A DNA stretch of 64,000 nt from Lachnospiraceae bacterium (GTDB taxonomy: Bacteria; Bacillota; Clostridia; Lachnospirales; Lachnospiraceae). The DNA lies in assembly GCA_028721415.1 (NCBI GenBank), contig JAQYIU010000099.1:1-64000 (forward strand), given 5' to 3'. The notes under the pieces were generated by a model, which did not search any database, was not told the DNA's origin, and saw only the letters and a list, made by a program, of their open reading frames with translations. Below, in pieces: positions 19,220-30,207 of the stretch. Within the stretch, counting starts at the first letter, position 1. Each line of letters starts with the position of its first letter. The position numbers were made by a program, and so were the translations under genes.

Positions 19220-19246
19220 CTTTCTTCCTTTCTGTCTCTTCTATAT

Positions 19247-20473
19247 TTAGGAACGATAATCTGCATTAATTTTTACATATTCATAGGTCAGATCACAGCC
19301 CCAGGCCGTCGCTTCCCCTTCGCCTTCATGAACGTTTAAAATGGCCTGAACCGGATTGCCGGAAAGTATTTCCGTTGCAAGTTCTTCACTGTAATCCGTT
19401 GCAACTCCATCTTTAACAATATCCAAAGTGCCATGTTCACTCTGCAAAGTAATATCTACTTTTTCCGGATCAAAGGAAGCACCGCTGTAACCCATAGCAC
19501 AGAGAATTCTACCCCAGTTGGCATCTTTTCCAAACACGGCTGCCTTTGTAAGACTGGAACATACTACTGCCTTACTGATAATCTTGGCCTCTTCTTTGGA
19601 TGCAGCTTCATGACAGACAACTTCAAAAAGTCTCGTACATCCCTCTCCATCTCCGGCAATCTGTTTTGCCAGATAGGTAAGAACTGTCTGAAGTGCTTCT
19701 GCAAATACCGGAAGCTCATCACTATCTTTTGTGAGAACTTCATTTTCTGCCAATCCATTGCATAATACAAGGCAGGTATCATTGGTGGATGTATCTCCAT
19801 CCACAGAAATCATGTTAAAGGTATCTTCTACCAGATTCTTCAAAATTGCCTGTAAAAGTGGCTGCTCGATGGCAACATCACTGGTCACAAACGCCAGCAT
19901 GGTTCCCATATTGGGATGAATCATTCCGGAACCTTTGCACATACCTCCAACGGTAACAGTCTTTCCTCCAATGGTACACTGGACGGCAATCTCCTTTTTA
20001 TGAGTATCTGTGGTCAGAATTGCTTCCGCAGCCTGGGAAGCTGCCTCTTCTGTCTGCATTTTTGCAGGAACCAGCATCTCAATTCCCTTTTTCACCACAT
20101 CCATATTAAGCTGCGCACCAATAACTCCAGTAGAACTCACCAGAACATGCTCTTCTTTTATGTCAAGAAGTGATGCGGTAATCTCCGCTTCTTTTTTACA
20201 ATTATTATAGCCAGCCTCACCGGTACAGGCATTTGCAATCCCGCTGTTTACAACCACTGCCTGAGCAACTCCCTGTTTTGTCACAATCTCCTGATCCCAC
20301 AGTACCGGAGCTGCTTTCACAATATTTCTTGTAAAGGTTCCTGCACAGATTGCCGGTACCTTTGAATAAATCAGTGCCATATCTTTATTTGTTTTTCCTG
20401 CTTTGATTCCTGCGCGGAGACCGGCTGCTTCGAATCCTTTTGCTGCAGTCACTCCTGAATTAATTACTTTCAT
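19247..20473 (-). CDS. argJ: Bifunctional ornithine acetyltransferase/N-acetylglutamate synthase
   Basis: MCKGSGMIHPNMGTMLAFVTSD; GDTSTNDT; AGGAG RBS before ATG at 20471-20473. Confidence 0.97.
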   Translation of the reverse strand: MKVINSGVTAAKGFEAAGLRAGIKAGKTNKDMALIYSKVPAICAGTFTRNIVKAAPVLWDQEIVTKQGVAQAVVVNSGIANACTGEAGYNNCKKEAEITASLLDIKEEHVLVSSTGVIGAQLNMDVVKKGIEMLVPAKMQTEEAASQAAEAILTTDTHKKEIAVQCTIGGKTVTVGGMCKGSGMIHPNMGTMLAFVTSDVAIEQPLLQAILKNLVEDTFNMISVDGDTSTNDTCLVLCNGLAENEVLTKDSDELPVFAEALQTVLTYLAKQIAGDGEGCTRLFEVVCHEAASKEEAKIISKAVVCSSLTKAAVFGKDANWGRILCAMGYSGASFDPEKVDITLQSEHGTLDIVKDGVATDYSEELATEILSGNPVQAILNVHEGEGEATAWGCDLTYEYVKINADYRS

Positions 20474-20514
20474 CGTTTTTTCTCCTTTTAGTTTCATAAC
20501 TCTTGATGTTTTAA

Positions 20515-21555
20515 TTATGGGAATACCGGAGGCATCATCAATCCGGTATTTTCCGGGAGACCAAACATTAGATTCATATTTTGTACCGCCTGTCCGGCTG
20601 CTCCTTTTACCAGATTATCCATCGCTCCCATCATGATCACACGATTGGTTCTCGGATCTTTTTTGATGTTAACATCCACATAGTTACTGCCTTCCACCCA
20701 TCTGGTTTCCGGACAGATTCCATCGGAAAGTACACGGACAAATTGTTCCTCTTTATATGTATCTTCATAAAGTGCACGTATCTCTTCCTGACTCACATCC
20801 TGTAACAGATTGGCGTATGCCGTCACCAGTATACCACGGTTCATCGGAACCAGATGAGGGGTGAAATTAATCACGGTCTCCTGTCCGGATGCATAGGATA
20901 GCTGTTCTTCAATCTCCGGAGTATGACGATGGCTGGCAACGCCATATGCTTTGATACTTTCATTGACCTCACAATACAAATTATTGACTTTTGCTCCTCT
21001 TCCTGCTCCGGAAGTACCGGATTTCGCATCGACAATAATCGATTTCATATCAATCCATCCTGCTTTTGCCAGTGGGTAAATGGACAGGAACGAGCAGGTT
21101 GGATAACATCCCGGATTGGCAATCAATCTCGCTTTTTTAATCTTCTCGCGGTTCACTTCACAAAGTCCATAGACCGCTTCCTCAATAAACTGAGGACTTC
21201 CATGTTCTATGCCATACCATTTCTCATAAATTTCTACATCTTTGATACGAAAATCTGCACTGAGATCAATTATCTTCACTTTGGATAAAATATTTTCATT
21301 TACCAGAGTACTGCAAAGTCCCTGTGGCGTTGCCGTAAATATTACGTCCACTTCCCCACAGAGTTTCTCCATATCTTCTCCTTTACAAATATCCGGCACA
21401 ATCTGAAACATATTCTGAAAAACACTTGCATAAGGCTGATCTGCGTAAGTTCTGGACCCGTACCATTTTATCTCCACATCTTTATGTCCCAATAATATTC
21501 TCACAATCTCCTGACCGGCATAACCGGTTGAGCCGATAATTCCTGCTCGAATCAT
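20515..21555 (-). CDS. argC: N-acetyl-gamma-glutamyl-phosphate reductase
   Basis: MIRAGIIGSTGYAGQEIVRIL; NPGCYPT; HRHTPEIEEQL. Confidence 0.97.
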   Translation of the reverse strand: MIRAGIIGSTGYAGQEIVRILLGHKDVEIKWYGSRTYADQPYASVFQNMFQIVPDICKGEDMEKLCGEVDVIFTATPQGLCSTLVNENILSKVKIIDLSADFRIKDVEIYEKWYGIEHGSPQFIEEAVYGLCEVNREKIKKARLIANPGCYPTCSFLSIYPLAKAGWIDMKSIIVDAKSGTSGAGRGAKVNNLYCEVNESIKAYGVASHRHTPEIEEQLSYASGQETVINFTPHLVPMNRGILVTAYANLLQDVSQEEIRALYEDTYKEEQFVRVLSDGICPETRWVEGSNYVDVNIKKDPRTNRVIMMGAMDNLVKGAAGQAVQNMNLMFGLPENTGLMMPPVFP

Positions 21556-21874
21556 TTATCTCATCCTCTCTTTTATTCATTCTTCTTAATCAAAACTGCT
21601 AATACATCGTATTTTAAATAACTCGACCGATGTGCTAGTTGTCTATTATTGCACATTTTTAATCATTTTACAAGATTTTCCGTCTTATCCTTCATTTATA
21701 AATATCCTGTTAAGGACAATCTTTTTCGAAAACGGCTTCCTTCATTATTATAATCAATCTCCTGTTTTATAAATAAAAATGAATATTTATTAGTATTTTG
21801 TTCATAATTATAGTACTTTATTGCATATTATGCAAGCATTAATTAATATTTATTAACAAAAACAAAAAAATCAC

Positions 21875-21903
21875 TTGCATATTATTCCAGAATGACGTAT
21901 AGT
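21875..21903 (+). promoter_or_regulatory. Promoter of argG
   Basis: TTGCAT-17 nt-TATAGT; upstream ARG-box-like TGAATATTTATTA. Confidence 0.7.
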
Positions 21904-21945
21904 ATAGAAAGTTCACATTTTGAAATTTAAGGAGGATATATAGAA

Positions 21946-23172
21946 ATGAGCAAAGGAAAAGTTGTACTGGCATATTCCGGTGGTCTTGATACTACCGCAA
22001 TCATCCCATGGTTAAAAGAAGTATATGATTACGATGTTATTTGCTGCTGCGTAGACTGCGGGCAGGGGGAAGAACTGGACGGATTACAGGAAAGAGCACT
22101 TTATTCCGGTGCCTCCAAGTTATATATTGAAGATATTACAGATGACTTCTGTGAAAACTACATCATTCCATGCGTACAGGCAGGTGCTGTTTACGAAAAT
22201 AAGTACCTTCTCGGCACCTCCATGGCTCGTCCGGGAATCGCAGCTAAATTAGTTGAAATTGCAAGAAAAGAGGATGCTGTTGCCATCTGCCACGGTGCAA
22301 CCGGTAAAGGAAATGATCAGATTCGTTTCGAACTTGCCATCAAAGCATTGGCACCGGACATCCAGATAATCGCTCCTTGGAGAGATTCCAAATGGAATAT
22401 GGATTCTCGGGAAGCAGAGATTGAATATTGTAAAGCCCACGGTATTGATCTTCCATTTGCTGCCGACAGCAGCTACAGCCGTGACCGTAACTTATGGCAC
22501 ATCAGCCATGAAGGTCTCGAACTGGAAGATCCATCTCTGGAGCCAAATTATGAACATCTCCTTGTCCTGAGTGTTCCACCGGAAAAAGCTCCTGACGAAC
22601 CGGAATATGTAACCATGACATTTGAACAGGGTGTTCCAAAGAGTGTAAACGGTGTAGAAATGAAAGTATCCGACATCATCCGCAAATTAAATGAGTTGGG
22701 TGGCAAACATGGCATTGGTATCGTAGATATCGTAGAAAACCGTGTAGTTGGTATGAAATCCAGAGGCGTTTATGAAACTCCAGGTGGAACAATCTTACTG
22801 GAGGCGCAAAAACAGTTGGAAGAACTGGTTCTCGATCGTGCTACTATGGAAGTTAAGAAAGACATGGGCAACAAGCTTGCACAGGTTGTATATGAAGGAA
22901 AATGGTTCACCCCACTTCGCGAAGCAATTCAGGCTTTTGTAGAATCCACACAGAAATACGTGACCGGTGAAGTTAAATTCCGACTTTATAAAGGCAATAT
23001 CATCAAAGCAGGAACTACTTCTCCATTCAGCCTTTACAGCGAGTCTCTTGCTTCTTTCACAACCGGAGATTTATATGACCACCATGATGCCGATGGTTTC
23101 ATCACACTATTCGGTCTTCCACTGAAGGTTCGCGCTATGAAAATGCAGGAAGTAGAAAAAAATAACAAATAA
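21946..23172 (+). CDS. argG: Argininosuccinate synthase
   Basis: KVVLAYSGGLDTTAIIPWLKE; 408 aa. Confidence 0.98.
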   Translation: MSKGKVVLAYSGGLDTTAIIPWLKEVYDYDVICCCVDCGQGEELDGLQERALYSGASKLYIEDITDDFCENYIIPCVQAGAVYENKYLLGTSMARPGIAAKLVEIARKEDAVAICHGATGKGNDQIRFELAIKALAPDIQIIAPWRDSKWNMDSREAEIEYCKAHGIDLPFAADSSYSRDRNLWHISHEGLELEDPSLEPNYEHLLVLSVPPEKAPDEPEYVTMTFEQGVPKSVNGVEMKVSDIIRKLNELGGKHGIGIVDIVENRVVGMKSRGVYETPGGTILLEAQKQLEELVLDRATMEVKKDMGNKLAQVVYEGKWFTPLREAIQAFVESTQKYVTGEVKFRLYKGNIIKAGTTSPFSLYSESLASFTTGDLYDHHDADGFITLFGLPLKVRAMKMQEVEKNNK

Positions 23173-23192
23173 TTTCTTTTTATGAAACATTC

Positions 23193-23234
23193 AAGGGTTG
23201 TGGCGTATCGAATCGGTACTTCACAACCTTTTTT
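23193..23234 (+). terminator. argG terminator
   Basis: AAGGGTTGTG...CACAACCTT-TTTTC. Confidence 0.8.
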
Positions 23235-23248
23235 CTCCGAGGATGAAA

Positions 23249-24622
23249 ATGAAACGTATTGATTTTGAAAATGGTTCGATTACCACCAATATATTAAGTG
23301 CTGCTCTTCCCATGCTTGTGGCACAATTATTAAGTCTTTTGTATAACATTGTAGACCGGATTTATATCGCTCGAATTCCCGAAGTTGGCACCACGGCTCT
23401 CGGCGCAGTAGGACTTTGCTTCCCAATCATCGTTATCATTATGGCTTTCAGCAATCTTTTTGGTACTGGAGGAGCTCCGATTTTCTCTATCAATCGTGGT
23501 AAGAAAGATTATGAAAAAGCAAACACGATTATGAACACTTCTTTCACCATGATCTGTTATACGGCTTTTTTTCTGATGATAGCAGGAATGATTCTTGCCA
23601 GACCGATTCTTCTTTTGTTCGGTGCTTCGACAGTATCTCTGATCTACGCATGGCCTTATTTGATGATCTACTTAATCGGGACTTTGCCTTCCATGATTGC
23701 CACAGGCATGAATCCTTTTATCAACGCACAGGGTTATGCCATTATGGGTATGTTTTCCGTCATGATTGGCGCACTCTGTAACATTGTATTGGATCCAATT
23801 TTTATTTTTGCCTTTAGTTTGGGTATTAAAGGCGCCGCCATTGCCACAGTGATTTCCCAAACTTTTTCAGCTGTCTTTGTCTTTTTCTTTCTGAAAAAGA
23901 AAGCAGAACTTAAAGTACATTTTTTAACCATAAAACAATTAAAAACGTGTATCCCTCTTATAAAAGACATTGTCAGTTTAGGCAGTGCCGGATTTATCAT
24001 GCAAGTGACAAATAGTCTGGTAACCATCTGCTGTAATAGTGTTTTATCCATTATTGGTGGCGATATTTATATTTCCGTCATGACAATCATATCCAGCATT
24101 CGACAGATGCTGGAAACACCAATTTATGCCATTAATGATGGATCCTCACCTATTATAAGTTATAATTACGGCGCCAGACGCCCATCAAGAGTTCGTAAAG
24201 CCGGTATTATCATGACCTGCCTTGTCTTCATTTATACAGGTTTTGTATGGAGTATTATTATTTTAAAGCCTAAAATTCTGATTGGTATTTTTAGCTCTGA
24301 TCAGGCCTTGATTAAGGATGCCATACCAGCATTAAAAATCTATTTTTCCGCTTTTATTTTTATGGATCTTCAATACATCGGGCAGACGATTTTTAAATCT
24401 TTAAACAAGAAGAAACAGGCAATATTCTTTTCCTTTCTTCGTAAGGTCTTTATCATTATTCCATTGACTTACCTTCTTCCCTTTACCTTCCATATGGGAA
24501 CTCAAGGCGTCTTCCTTACAGAACCTGTTTCCAACATCATTGGGGGCAGCCTGTGCTTTGGAACTATGCTTTGTTTGATTCTTCCAGAACTATCCAAAAT
24601 GCAACAAACTTCGGACAACTAA
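23249..24622 (+). CDS. MATE family efflux transporter
   Basis: MKRIDFENGSITTNILSAALPMLVAQLLSLLYNIVDRIYIARIP; supplied TTG start (23198) lies in the argG terminator; GAGG RBS before ATG at 23243/23249. Confidence 0.92.
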   Translation: MKRIDFENGSITTNILSAALPMLVAQLLSLLYNIVDRIYIARIPEVGTTALGAVGLCFPIIVIIMAFSNLFGTGGAPIFSINRGKKDYEKANTIMNTSFTMICYTAFFLMIAGMILARPILLLFGASTVSLIYAWPYLMIYLIGTLPSMIATGMNPFINAQGYAIMGMFSVMIGALCNIVLDPIFIFAFSLGIKGAAIATVISQTFSAVFVFFFLKKKAELKVHFLTIKQLKTCIPLIKDIVSLGSAGFIMQVTNSLVTICCNSVLSIIGGDIYISVMTIISSIRQMLETPIYAINDGSSPIISYNYGARRPSRVRKAGIIMTCLVFIYTGFVWSIIILKPKILIGIFSSDQALIKDAIPALKIYFSAFIFMDLQYIGQTIFKSLNKKKQAIFFSFLRKVFIIIPLTYLLPFTFHMGTQGVFLTEPVSNIIGGSLCFGTMLCLILPELSKMQQTSDN

Positions 24623-24689
24623 ATACTTCCATACATATTTTCTACTCGACGAATGATACTATTTTTGAGTACAAAAGGAGTCGGGTATT

Positions 24690-25118
24690 ATGGTAAAAAA
24701 TAAAACAAAAAAATTCCTCCAGGCAGTCTTTTTAATCTGCACCGGAGGAATGACCTATTACAATTTTGAAATATTATTTCGCGGTTTTTCCCACATTTCC
24801 ATGTTTTTATGCGGAGGGCTCAGTTTCTATACTATTGGCACATTAAATGAATCTCCACGCAGACATCTCTCTTTTTTATCCCAAATGTTTCTGGGAAGCC
24901 TGATTATCACTGCTTATGAATTCATTACCGGTGTGATTGTCAATCTCCAGCTCAATCTGAATGTCTGGGACTATTCCAGAATGCCTTATAATATAAAAGG
25001 GCAGATCTGTCTGCCCTTCTCCATACTCTGGTTTATGCTCTCTCCCATCTGTATCATTGTAGATGACTACATCCGATACGCTCTTTTCGGGCGGGAAAAA
25101 CCAAATTATTCGAAATAA
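24690..25118 (+). CDS. Putative ABC-transporter type IV (CmpB-like) small membrane protein
   Basis: 142 aa, ~4 TM; ITAYEFITGVIVNLQLNLNVWDYS motif. Confidence 0.7.
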   Translation: MVKNKTKKFLQAVFLICTGGMTYYNFEILFRGFSHISMFLCGGLSFYTIGTLNESPRRHLSFLSQMFLGSLIITAYEFITGVIVNLQLNLNVWDYSRMPYNIKGQICLPFSILWFMLSPICIIVDDYIRYALFGREKPNYSK

Positions 25119-25841
25119 TTATAATACTTTTGATAAAAATTCCTGGGTTCTCGCTTCCTTCGGGTTTGAGAAAATCTCTTCTGGTGTTCCCTGTTCCAGA
25201 ATGATTCCCTCATCCATGAACATAACACGAGTTCCAACTTCTCTAGCAAATCCCATCTCATGGGTCACGACAGCCATGGTCATACCATCATCAGCCAGTT
25301 TCTTCATAACTTCAAGAACCTCTCCAACCATTTCCGGATCTAACGCACTGGTCGGCTCATCAAAAAGCATCATCTTCGGTTTCATGGCAAGAGAACGGAC
25401 AATGGCAATTCTCTGTTTCTGTCCACCGGAAAGCTGTCCAGGATAGGCATCTGCTTTTTCTTCCAGATTGACCAGTCGAAGCAGACGAAGTGCTTCTTCT
25501 TTCGCTTCTTCTGCTTTCATTAATTTGAGGCGGGTTGGAGCCAGAGTAATATTTTCCATAATTGTTTTATGTGGAAATAAATTAAAATGCTGGAATACCA
25601 TTCCCATATGTTGTCGTACTTTATTAATGTCTGTCTTTGGGTCAGTAATATCAATGCCATCAAAAATGACCTGTCCTGAAGTTGGTCTTTCCAGAAGATT
25701 CATACATCTCAAAAATGTAGATTTACCGGAACCTGAAGGACCGATGATAACGACCTTCTCACCAGGAGTGATATGTTCATTGATATCACGAAGGACCTGA
25801 TGATCCCCGAAGGATTTACATAAATTTTTAACGGATATCAC
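25119..25841 (-). CDS. Amino acid ABC transporter ATP-binding protein (GlnQ family)
   Basis: [43 protein letters not shown]. Confidence 0.96.
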   Translation of the reverse strand: MISVKNLCKSFGDHQVLRDINEHITPGEKVVIIGPSGSGKSTFLRCMNLLERPTSGQVIFDGIDITDPKTDINKVRQHMGMVFQHFNLFPHKTIMENITLAPTRLKLMKAEEAKEEALRLLRLVNLEEKADAYPGQLSGGQKQRIAIVRSLAMKPKMMLFDEPTSALDPEMVGEVLEVMKKLADDGMTMAVVTHEMGFAREVGTRVMFMDEGIILEQGTPEEIFSNPKEARTQEFLSKVL

Positions 25842-26559
25842 TTTCTCTCAGTCTCCTTTCCAGTCTGCCCATAATCCAGGTAAAGAACATGACAATAACA
25901 AGATAAATCACAGCAACTACCAGTAAAGGTAGTAATGCATCAAAGGTAACACCTCGGATGATATCTCCTCCTCTTGTCAGTTCATTAAGACCAATATAAC
26001 CACAAATTGAGGTTTCTTTTAATAAGGTAATCATTTCATTTACCAATGCCGGCAGACAGTTTTTGATTGCCTGAGGCATGATAATCTGCAACATCGTATC
26101 TGTATATCCCAGGCCCAGAGAACGTCCTGCTTCCATCTGTCCCTGATCGACGGACATAATACCAGAACGGAAAATCTCTGCTACATATGCACCGGAGTTA
26201 ATTCCAAAAGTAATAACTGCAACCATAACCTTACTGTTGGAGGTTGCCAGAAATACGAAGAACATTAACAACAGCTGTACCAGTGTTGGTGTTCCACGAA
26301 TTATGGTAAGATATAACCGACAGATTGCATTGGCGCCTTTCAGCAAAAGCCCTCCCAATCCTTTTGTCTGTTCCTCTTTCAGCTGGTCATGGGACGTACG
26401 GATAACAGCCACCAGAACACCAATCACAAGCCCCATAATAAGAGCCAGGAAAGTTACTTCCAGTGTGACTTTTAAACCATCAACAATATAAATATAACGT
26501 TGTTCCTCCACAAAGTCCAAAATAAACTTTGCCTGAATCTCAGAAAACCATTCGCTCAA
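25828..26559 (-). CDS. Amino acid ABC transporter permease
   Basis: HisM/GlnP-type: [43 protein letters not shown]. Confidence 0.95.
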   Translation of the reverse strand: MSEWFSEIQAKFILDFVEEQRYIYIVDGLKVTLEVTFLALIMGLVIGVLVAVIRTSHDQLKEEQTKGLGGLLLKGANAICRLYLTIIRGTPTLVQLLLMFFVFLATSNSKVMVAVITFGINSGAYVAEIFRSGIMSVDQGQMEAGRSLGLGYTDTMLQIIMPQAIKNCLPALVNEMITLLKETSICGYIGLNELTRGGDIIRGVTFDALLPLLVVAVIYLVIVMFFTWIMGRLERRLRESDIR

Positions 26560-26669
26560 AATATTCTCCTACACTTTCTTTGTCCGCGGAACCCTTCCGA
26601 AAAAAAGGCCCCAACGGTGTGAACATCGGTATTACCGACATTAATTTGTAATATAATCCCTGTACGGAT

Positions 26670-26697
26670 AAAAGGGGACTGGTAGTCATCAGTCCCC
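26670..26697 (-). terminator. Intercistronic attenuating hairpin between SBP and permease genes
   Basis: GGGGACTG...CAGTCCCC-TTTTA on minus strand. Confidence 0.7.
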
Positions 26698-26720
26698 ATT
26701 GATCATCTAAATTATGTTGA

Positions 26721-27521
26721 TTATTCAGCTACAATGTATTTGTCAAGAATACTCTGGATTGTTCCGTCTGCTTTTAATTCTGCTAAAGCACCGTTCACTG
26801 CATCCAGTAATGCTTCATTGTCTTTGGAAATACATGCTGCATATTCTTCCTGAACATATTCTGTATCAAGAATTCTTAAACCTTCGTTGCTGTCAACAAA
26901 GGAAAGAGCAGGCTGATTATCAATGATAACGGCATCAATCTTACCCTGAGTCAGAGCGAGAATCGCATCTGCACCTTTATTGTACTGTTCCACATTGTCA
27001 GCGCCGTAATCATCAGTTGCATAGATATCACCGGTTGTAGATAACTGCACACCAATCTTTTTGCCCTGAAGATCATCCAGAGTCTGAATGTCAGAATCTT
27101 CTTTTACGATAACAGACTGGATACCGGTTGCATAAGTATCAGAGAAATTGATTGTCTGAAGGCGTTCTTCTGTAACTGTCATACCGGCAAGACCCATGTC
27201 AGCTTTTCCTGTCTGTACTGCAGTGATGATGGAATCGAATTCCATATCTTCAATCTTTAACTCAAGACCAAGCTTATCAGCGATTGCCTGTGCAATTTCT
27301 GCATCGATACCTACGATATCGCTTCCTTCATAATATTCATATGGTGGGAAGTAAGCGTTTGTTGCCATGGTAAGCACACCGTCATTCACTGTAGAAACAG
27401 TAGCTTCTGCTGCAGTAGCATCTTCTGCTGTATCAGTACTGTTGGAGCTGCCACATCCACAAAGTAAAGTAGCTGCCATAACGGCTGACAGTGAAAGCGC
27501 TAAAAGTTTTTTAAATTTCAT
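26721..27521 (-). CDS. Polar amino acid ABC transporter substrate-binding lipoprotein
   Basis: Lipobox LLCGCGSS; SBP_bac_3: YFPPYEYYEGSDIVGIDAEIAQAIADKLG. Confidence 0.95.
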   Translation of the reverse strand: MKFKKLLALSLSAVMAATLLCGCGSSNSTDTAEDATAAEATVSTVNDGVLTMATNAYFPPYEYYEGSDIVGIDAEIAQAIADKLGLELKIEDMEFDSIITAVQTGKADMGLAGMTVTEERLQTINFSDTYATGIQSVIVKEDSDIQTLDDLQGKKIGVQLSTTGDIYATDDYGADNVEQYNKGADAILALTQGKIDAVIIDNQPALSFVDSNEGLRILDTEYVQEEYAACISKDNEALLDAVNGALAELKADGTIQSILDKYIVAE

Positions 27522-27595
27522 GTGAATCTCTCCTTTTCATTAATTGAATAATTATTAAATTTTATTTGTTATTATACATAAATTATTGCATAAAA

Positions 27596-28531
27596 TCAAT
27601 ATTTCTTTTGCCGAAAATCCGGAAGTTGTGCAAGAATTATTGCCCCAAACATCAAAGTACATCCAATCAGTTCTCTCGCGCTGAGTATCTGATGAAGAAT
27701 GACAAATCCTGACAGAGCCGAAAATACGGATTCCAGACTGAGTATCAATGCTGCCACTGTCGGATTCAAACCTTTCTGACCAACAATCTGCAGAGTATAT
27801 CCGACACCGGTTGACATAATACCTGTATACAGAATCGGAACTGCTGCCTTCACGATCATAGCCCATTGTGGATCTTCAAAAATCACCATAGCGAAAAATG
27901 CGAGAACTGCACCAGTCAGAAACTGGATACAAGACATTTTTACACCATCGACAAACTGATTATAATGATCAATCACAAGAATCTGGGCCGCAAAGAAAAA
28001 AGCAGAAACCAGAATCATAAAATCTCCTTTTTGAATATGAAGTGCTTCATTAATGCAAAGGAAATATAAACCCGCCAAAGCTACCACAACGCTGATCCAT
28101 GTCAGAATGCCGCAATACTTTTTAAAAAATAATCCCAGAAGCGGCACGATAATAATATAAAATGATGTGATAAATCCTGCCTTTCCAACAGTGGTATACT
28201 GAATTCCTGTCTGCTGAAAACAATTGGCAAGAAAAAGACACAGCCCGCAGGCAATTCCGCCCTCGATCACTTTTTTATCGGTCCATTTATCAGCAAAGAA
28301 AGGTTCCGCTGCCAAACCTCGATCCTGCTTTTTTTGGAAGTCCAGAAACCAGATGACCGGAATCAAAAAAACACCACCGATGAATGATCTCAGACAGATA
28401 AATGTCATGGGCTCTATATAATCCATGCTGACACTCTGCGCGACGAAAGCAGCTCCCCAGATTAATGCAGTCAACAACAGAAATATTGTATTCCTGATCT
28501 TATGTGTTTTTGATATATTACTGTCACTCAT
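27596..28531 (-). CDS. EamA/DMT family transporter
   Basis: ~10 TM; LLLTALIWGAAFVAQSVSMDYIEPMTFICLRSFIGG. Confidence 0.92.
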   Translation of the reverse strand: MSDSNISKTHKIRNTIFLLLTALIWGAAFVAQSVSMDYIEPMTFICLRSFIGGVFLIPVIWFLDFQKKQDRGLAAEPFFADKWTDKKVIEGGIACGLCLFLANCFQQTGIQYTTVGKAGFITSFYIIIVPLLGLFFKKYCGILTWISVVVALAGLYFLCINEALHIQKGDFMILVSAFFFAAQILVIDHYNQFVDGVKMSCIQFLTGAVLAFFAMVIFEDPQWAMIVKAAVPILYTGIMSTGVGYTLQIVGQKGLNPTVAALILSLESVFSALSGFVILHQILSARELIGCTLMFGAIILAQLPDFRQKKY

Positions 28532-28744
28532 ATTACGATCCCCATTTCTTTAAAATCAACAAGGCCGATTATACTCTTTTTTTGCAGGATACACAAGGTT
28601 AAATCTTCGCATATTCCTTATTTTTCCTTGTGTTTCTCCCTTTTTTCATGTAAAATGAATGATTAGTATAGTATTTGCAGGAGGTTTATTCAATTCCTTC
28701 AGATACATCAGAAGATTTACTAAATATTATTAAGGAGGATCATC

Positions 28745-30124
28745 ATGGCACAGTTATGGGGCGGACGTTTCACAAAAGAAACAGACAAATTAGTCTATAA
28801 TTTTAACGCGTCCATCAGTTTTGATAAAAAGTTTTATAAACAGGACATCGAAGGAAGCATGGCTCATGTAAAAATGCTTGCGACAGCAGGAATTCTTACA
28901 GGGCAGGAAAGAGATGACATCCTGTCAGGGTTAACCGGAATTCTCCAGGATGTGGAGAATGGTTCTCTGGAAATTACAGATGAATATGAAGATATTCACA
29001 GTTTTGTAGAAGCAAATCTTATCGACCGTATCGGAGACACCGGCAAAAAATTGCACACCGGAAGAAGCCGTAACGATCAGGTTGCTCTGGACATGAAACT
29101 TTATACCAGAGATGAATTGATTGCCATCCGGGCAGAAGTTTTAGATCTTATTAAAACTTGTCATCAATTAATGAAAGAAAATATTCACACCGCAATGCCG
29201 GGATTCACTCATCTTCAGAAAGCACAGCCCCTGACTCTCGCCCATCATATTGGAGCTTATATGGAAATGTTTAAGAGAGATTATGATCGTTTATGCGATA
29301 TTTATGATCGTATGAATTACTGTCCTCTGGGTTCCGGAGCTCTGGCAGGCACCACTTATCCATTAGATCGTAATATGACAGCATCTCTTCTTAGATTCTA
29401 CGGCCCAACCCTTAATAGCATGGATTCTGTTTCTGACAGAGACTATGTTATTGAACTGCTGAATGCTCTCTCACTGATTATGATGCATTTAAGCCGTTTC
29501 TGTGAAGAAATCATTCTCTGGAATTCCAACGAATATCAATTCGTCGAAATTGATGACGCATACAGTACCGGTAGCAGTATCATGCCACAAAAGAAAAATC
29601 CGGATATCGCAGAGCTTGTAAGAGGAAAAACCGGGCGTGTATACGGAGCATTGACATCCATGTTGACAACAATGAAGGGAATCCCTCTGGCATATAACAA
29701 GGATATGCAGGAAGATAAGGAACTTACCTTTGATGCTTATGACACGGTAAAAGGATGTCTGGCACTGTTTAACGGCATGTTAAAAACTATCACCTTCCAT
29801 CCGGAAACCATGAGAAAAAGTGCCGCTAATGGTTTCACTAACGCTACAGATGCAGCAGACTATCTGGTAAATCACGGCGTACCTTTCCGTGACGCTCATG
29901 GAATCGTTGGGCGTCTGGTTCTTTACTGTATCGACAAGGGAATATCTTTAGATGAAATGACTCTTGAAGAATATAAAGCTATCAGTCCGGTATTTGAAGA
30001 TGACATCTACGATGCCATCTCTATCGAAACCTGTATCGACAAGCGAAACACGATCGGAGCACCGGGACCAAAAGCTATGGAAGAGGTTATCGCCATTAAT
30101 GACCAATGGCTGAAAGATAAATAA
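28745..30124 (+). CDS. argH: Argininosuccinate lyase
   Basis: [47 protein letters not shown]. Confidence 0.98.
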   Translation: MAQLWGGRFTKETDKLVYNFNASISFDKKFYKQDIEGSMAHVKMLATAGILTGQERDDILSGLTGILQDVENGSLEITDEYEDIHSFVEANLIDRIGDTGKKLHTGRSRNDQVALDMKLYTRDELIAIRAEVLDLIKTCHQLMKENIHTAMPGFTHLQKAQPLTLAHHIGAYMEMFKRDYDRLCDIYDRMNYCPLGSGALAGTTYPLDRNMTASLLRFYGPTLNSMDSVSDRDYVIELLNALSLIMMHLSRFCEEIILWNSNEYQFVEIDDAYSTGSSIMPQKKNPDIAELVRGKTGRVYGALTSMLTTMKGIPLAYNKDMQEDKELTFDAYDTVKGCLALFNGMLKTITFHPETMRKSAANGFTNATDAADYLVNHGVPFRDAHGIVGRLVLYCIDKGISLDEMTLEEYKAISPVFEDDIYDAISIETCIDKRNTIGAPGPKAMEEVIAINDQWLKDK

Positions 30125-30131
30125 TATCATA

Positions 30132-30175
30132 ATGGCAGGGATTCATATATTGCATAGAATCCCTGCCATATTTTT
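30132..30175 (+). terminator. argH terminator
   Basis: ATGGCAGGGATTC...GAATCCCTGCCAT then ATTTTTATTT. Confidence 0.9.
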
Positions 30176-30207
30176 ATTTGGACAGCGCCCTTCGTTTAAC
30201 GTTCTCT

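Noticed and set aside
23198-23248. N-terminal extension of second MATE gene (MWRIESVLHNLFSPRM)
   Set aside because: This segment is the argG terminator hairpin; the RBS and ATG lie at 23243/23249.
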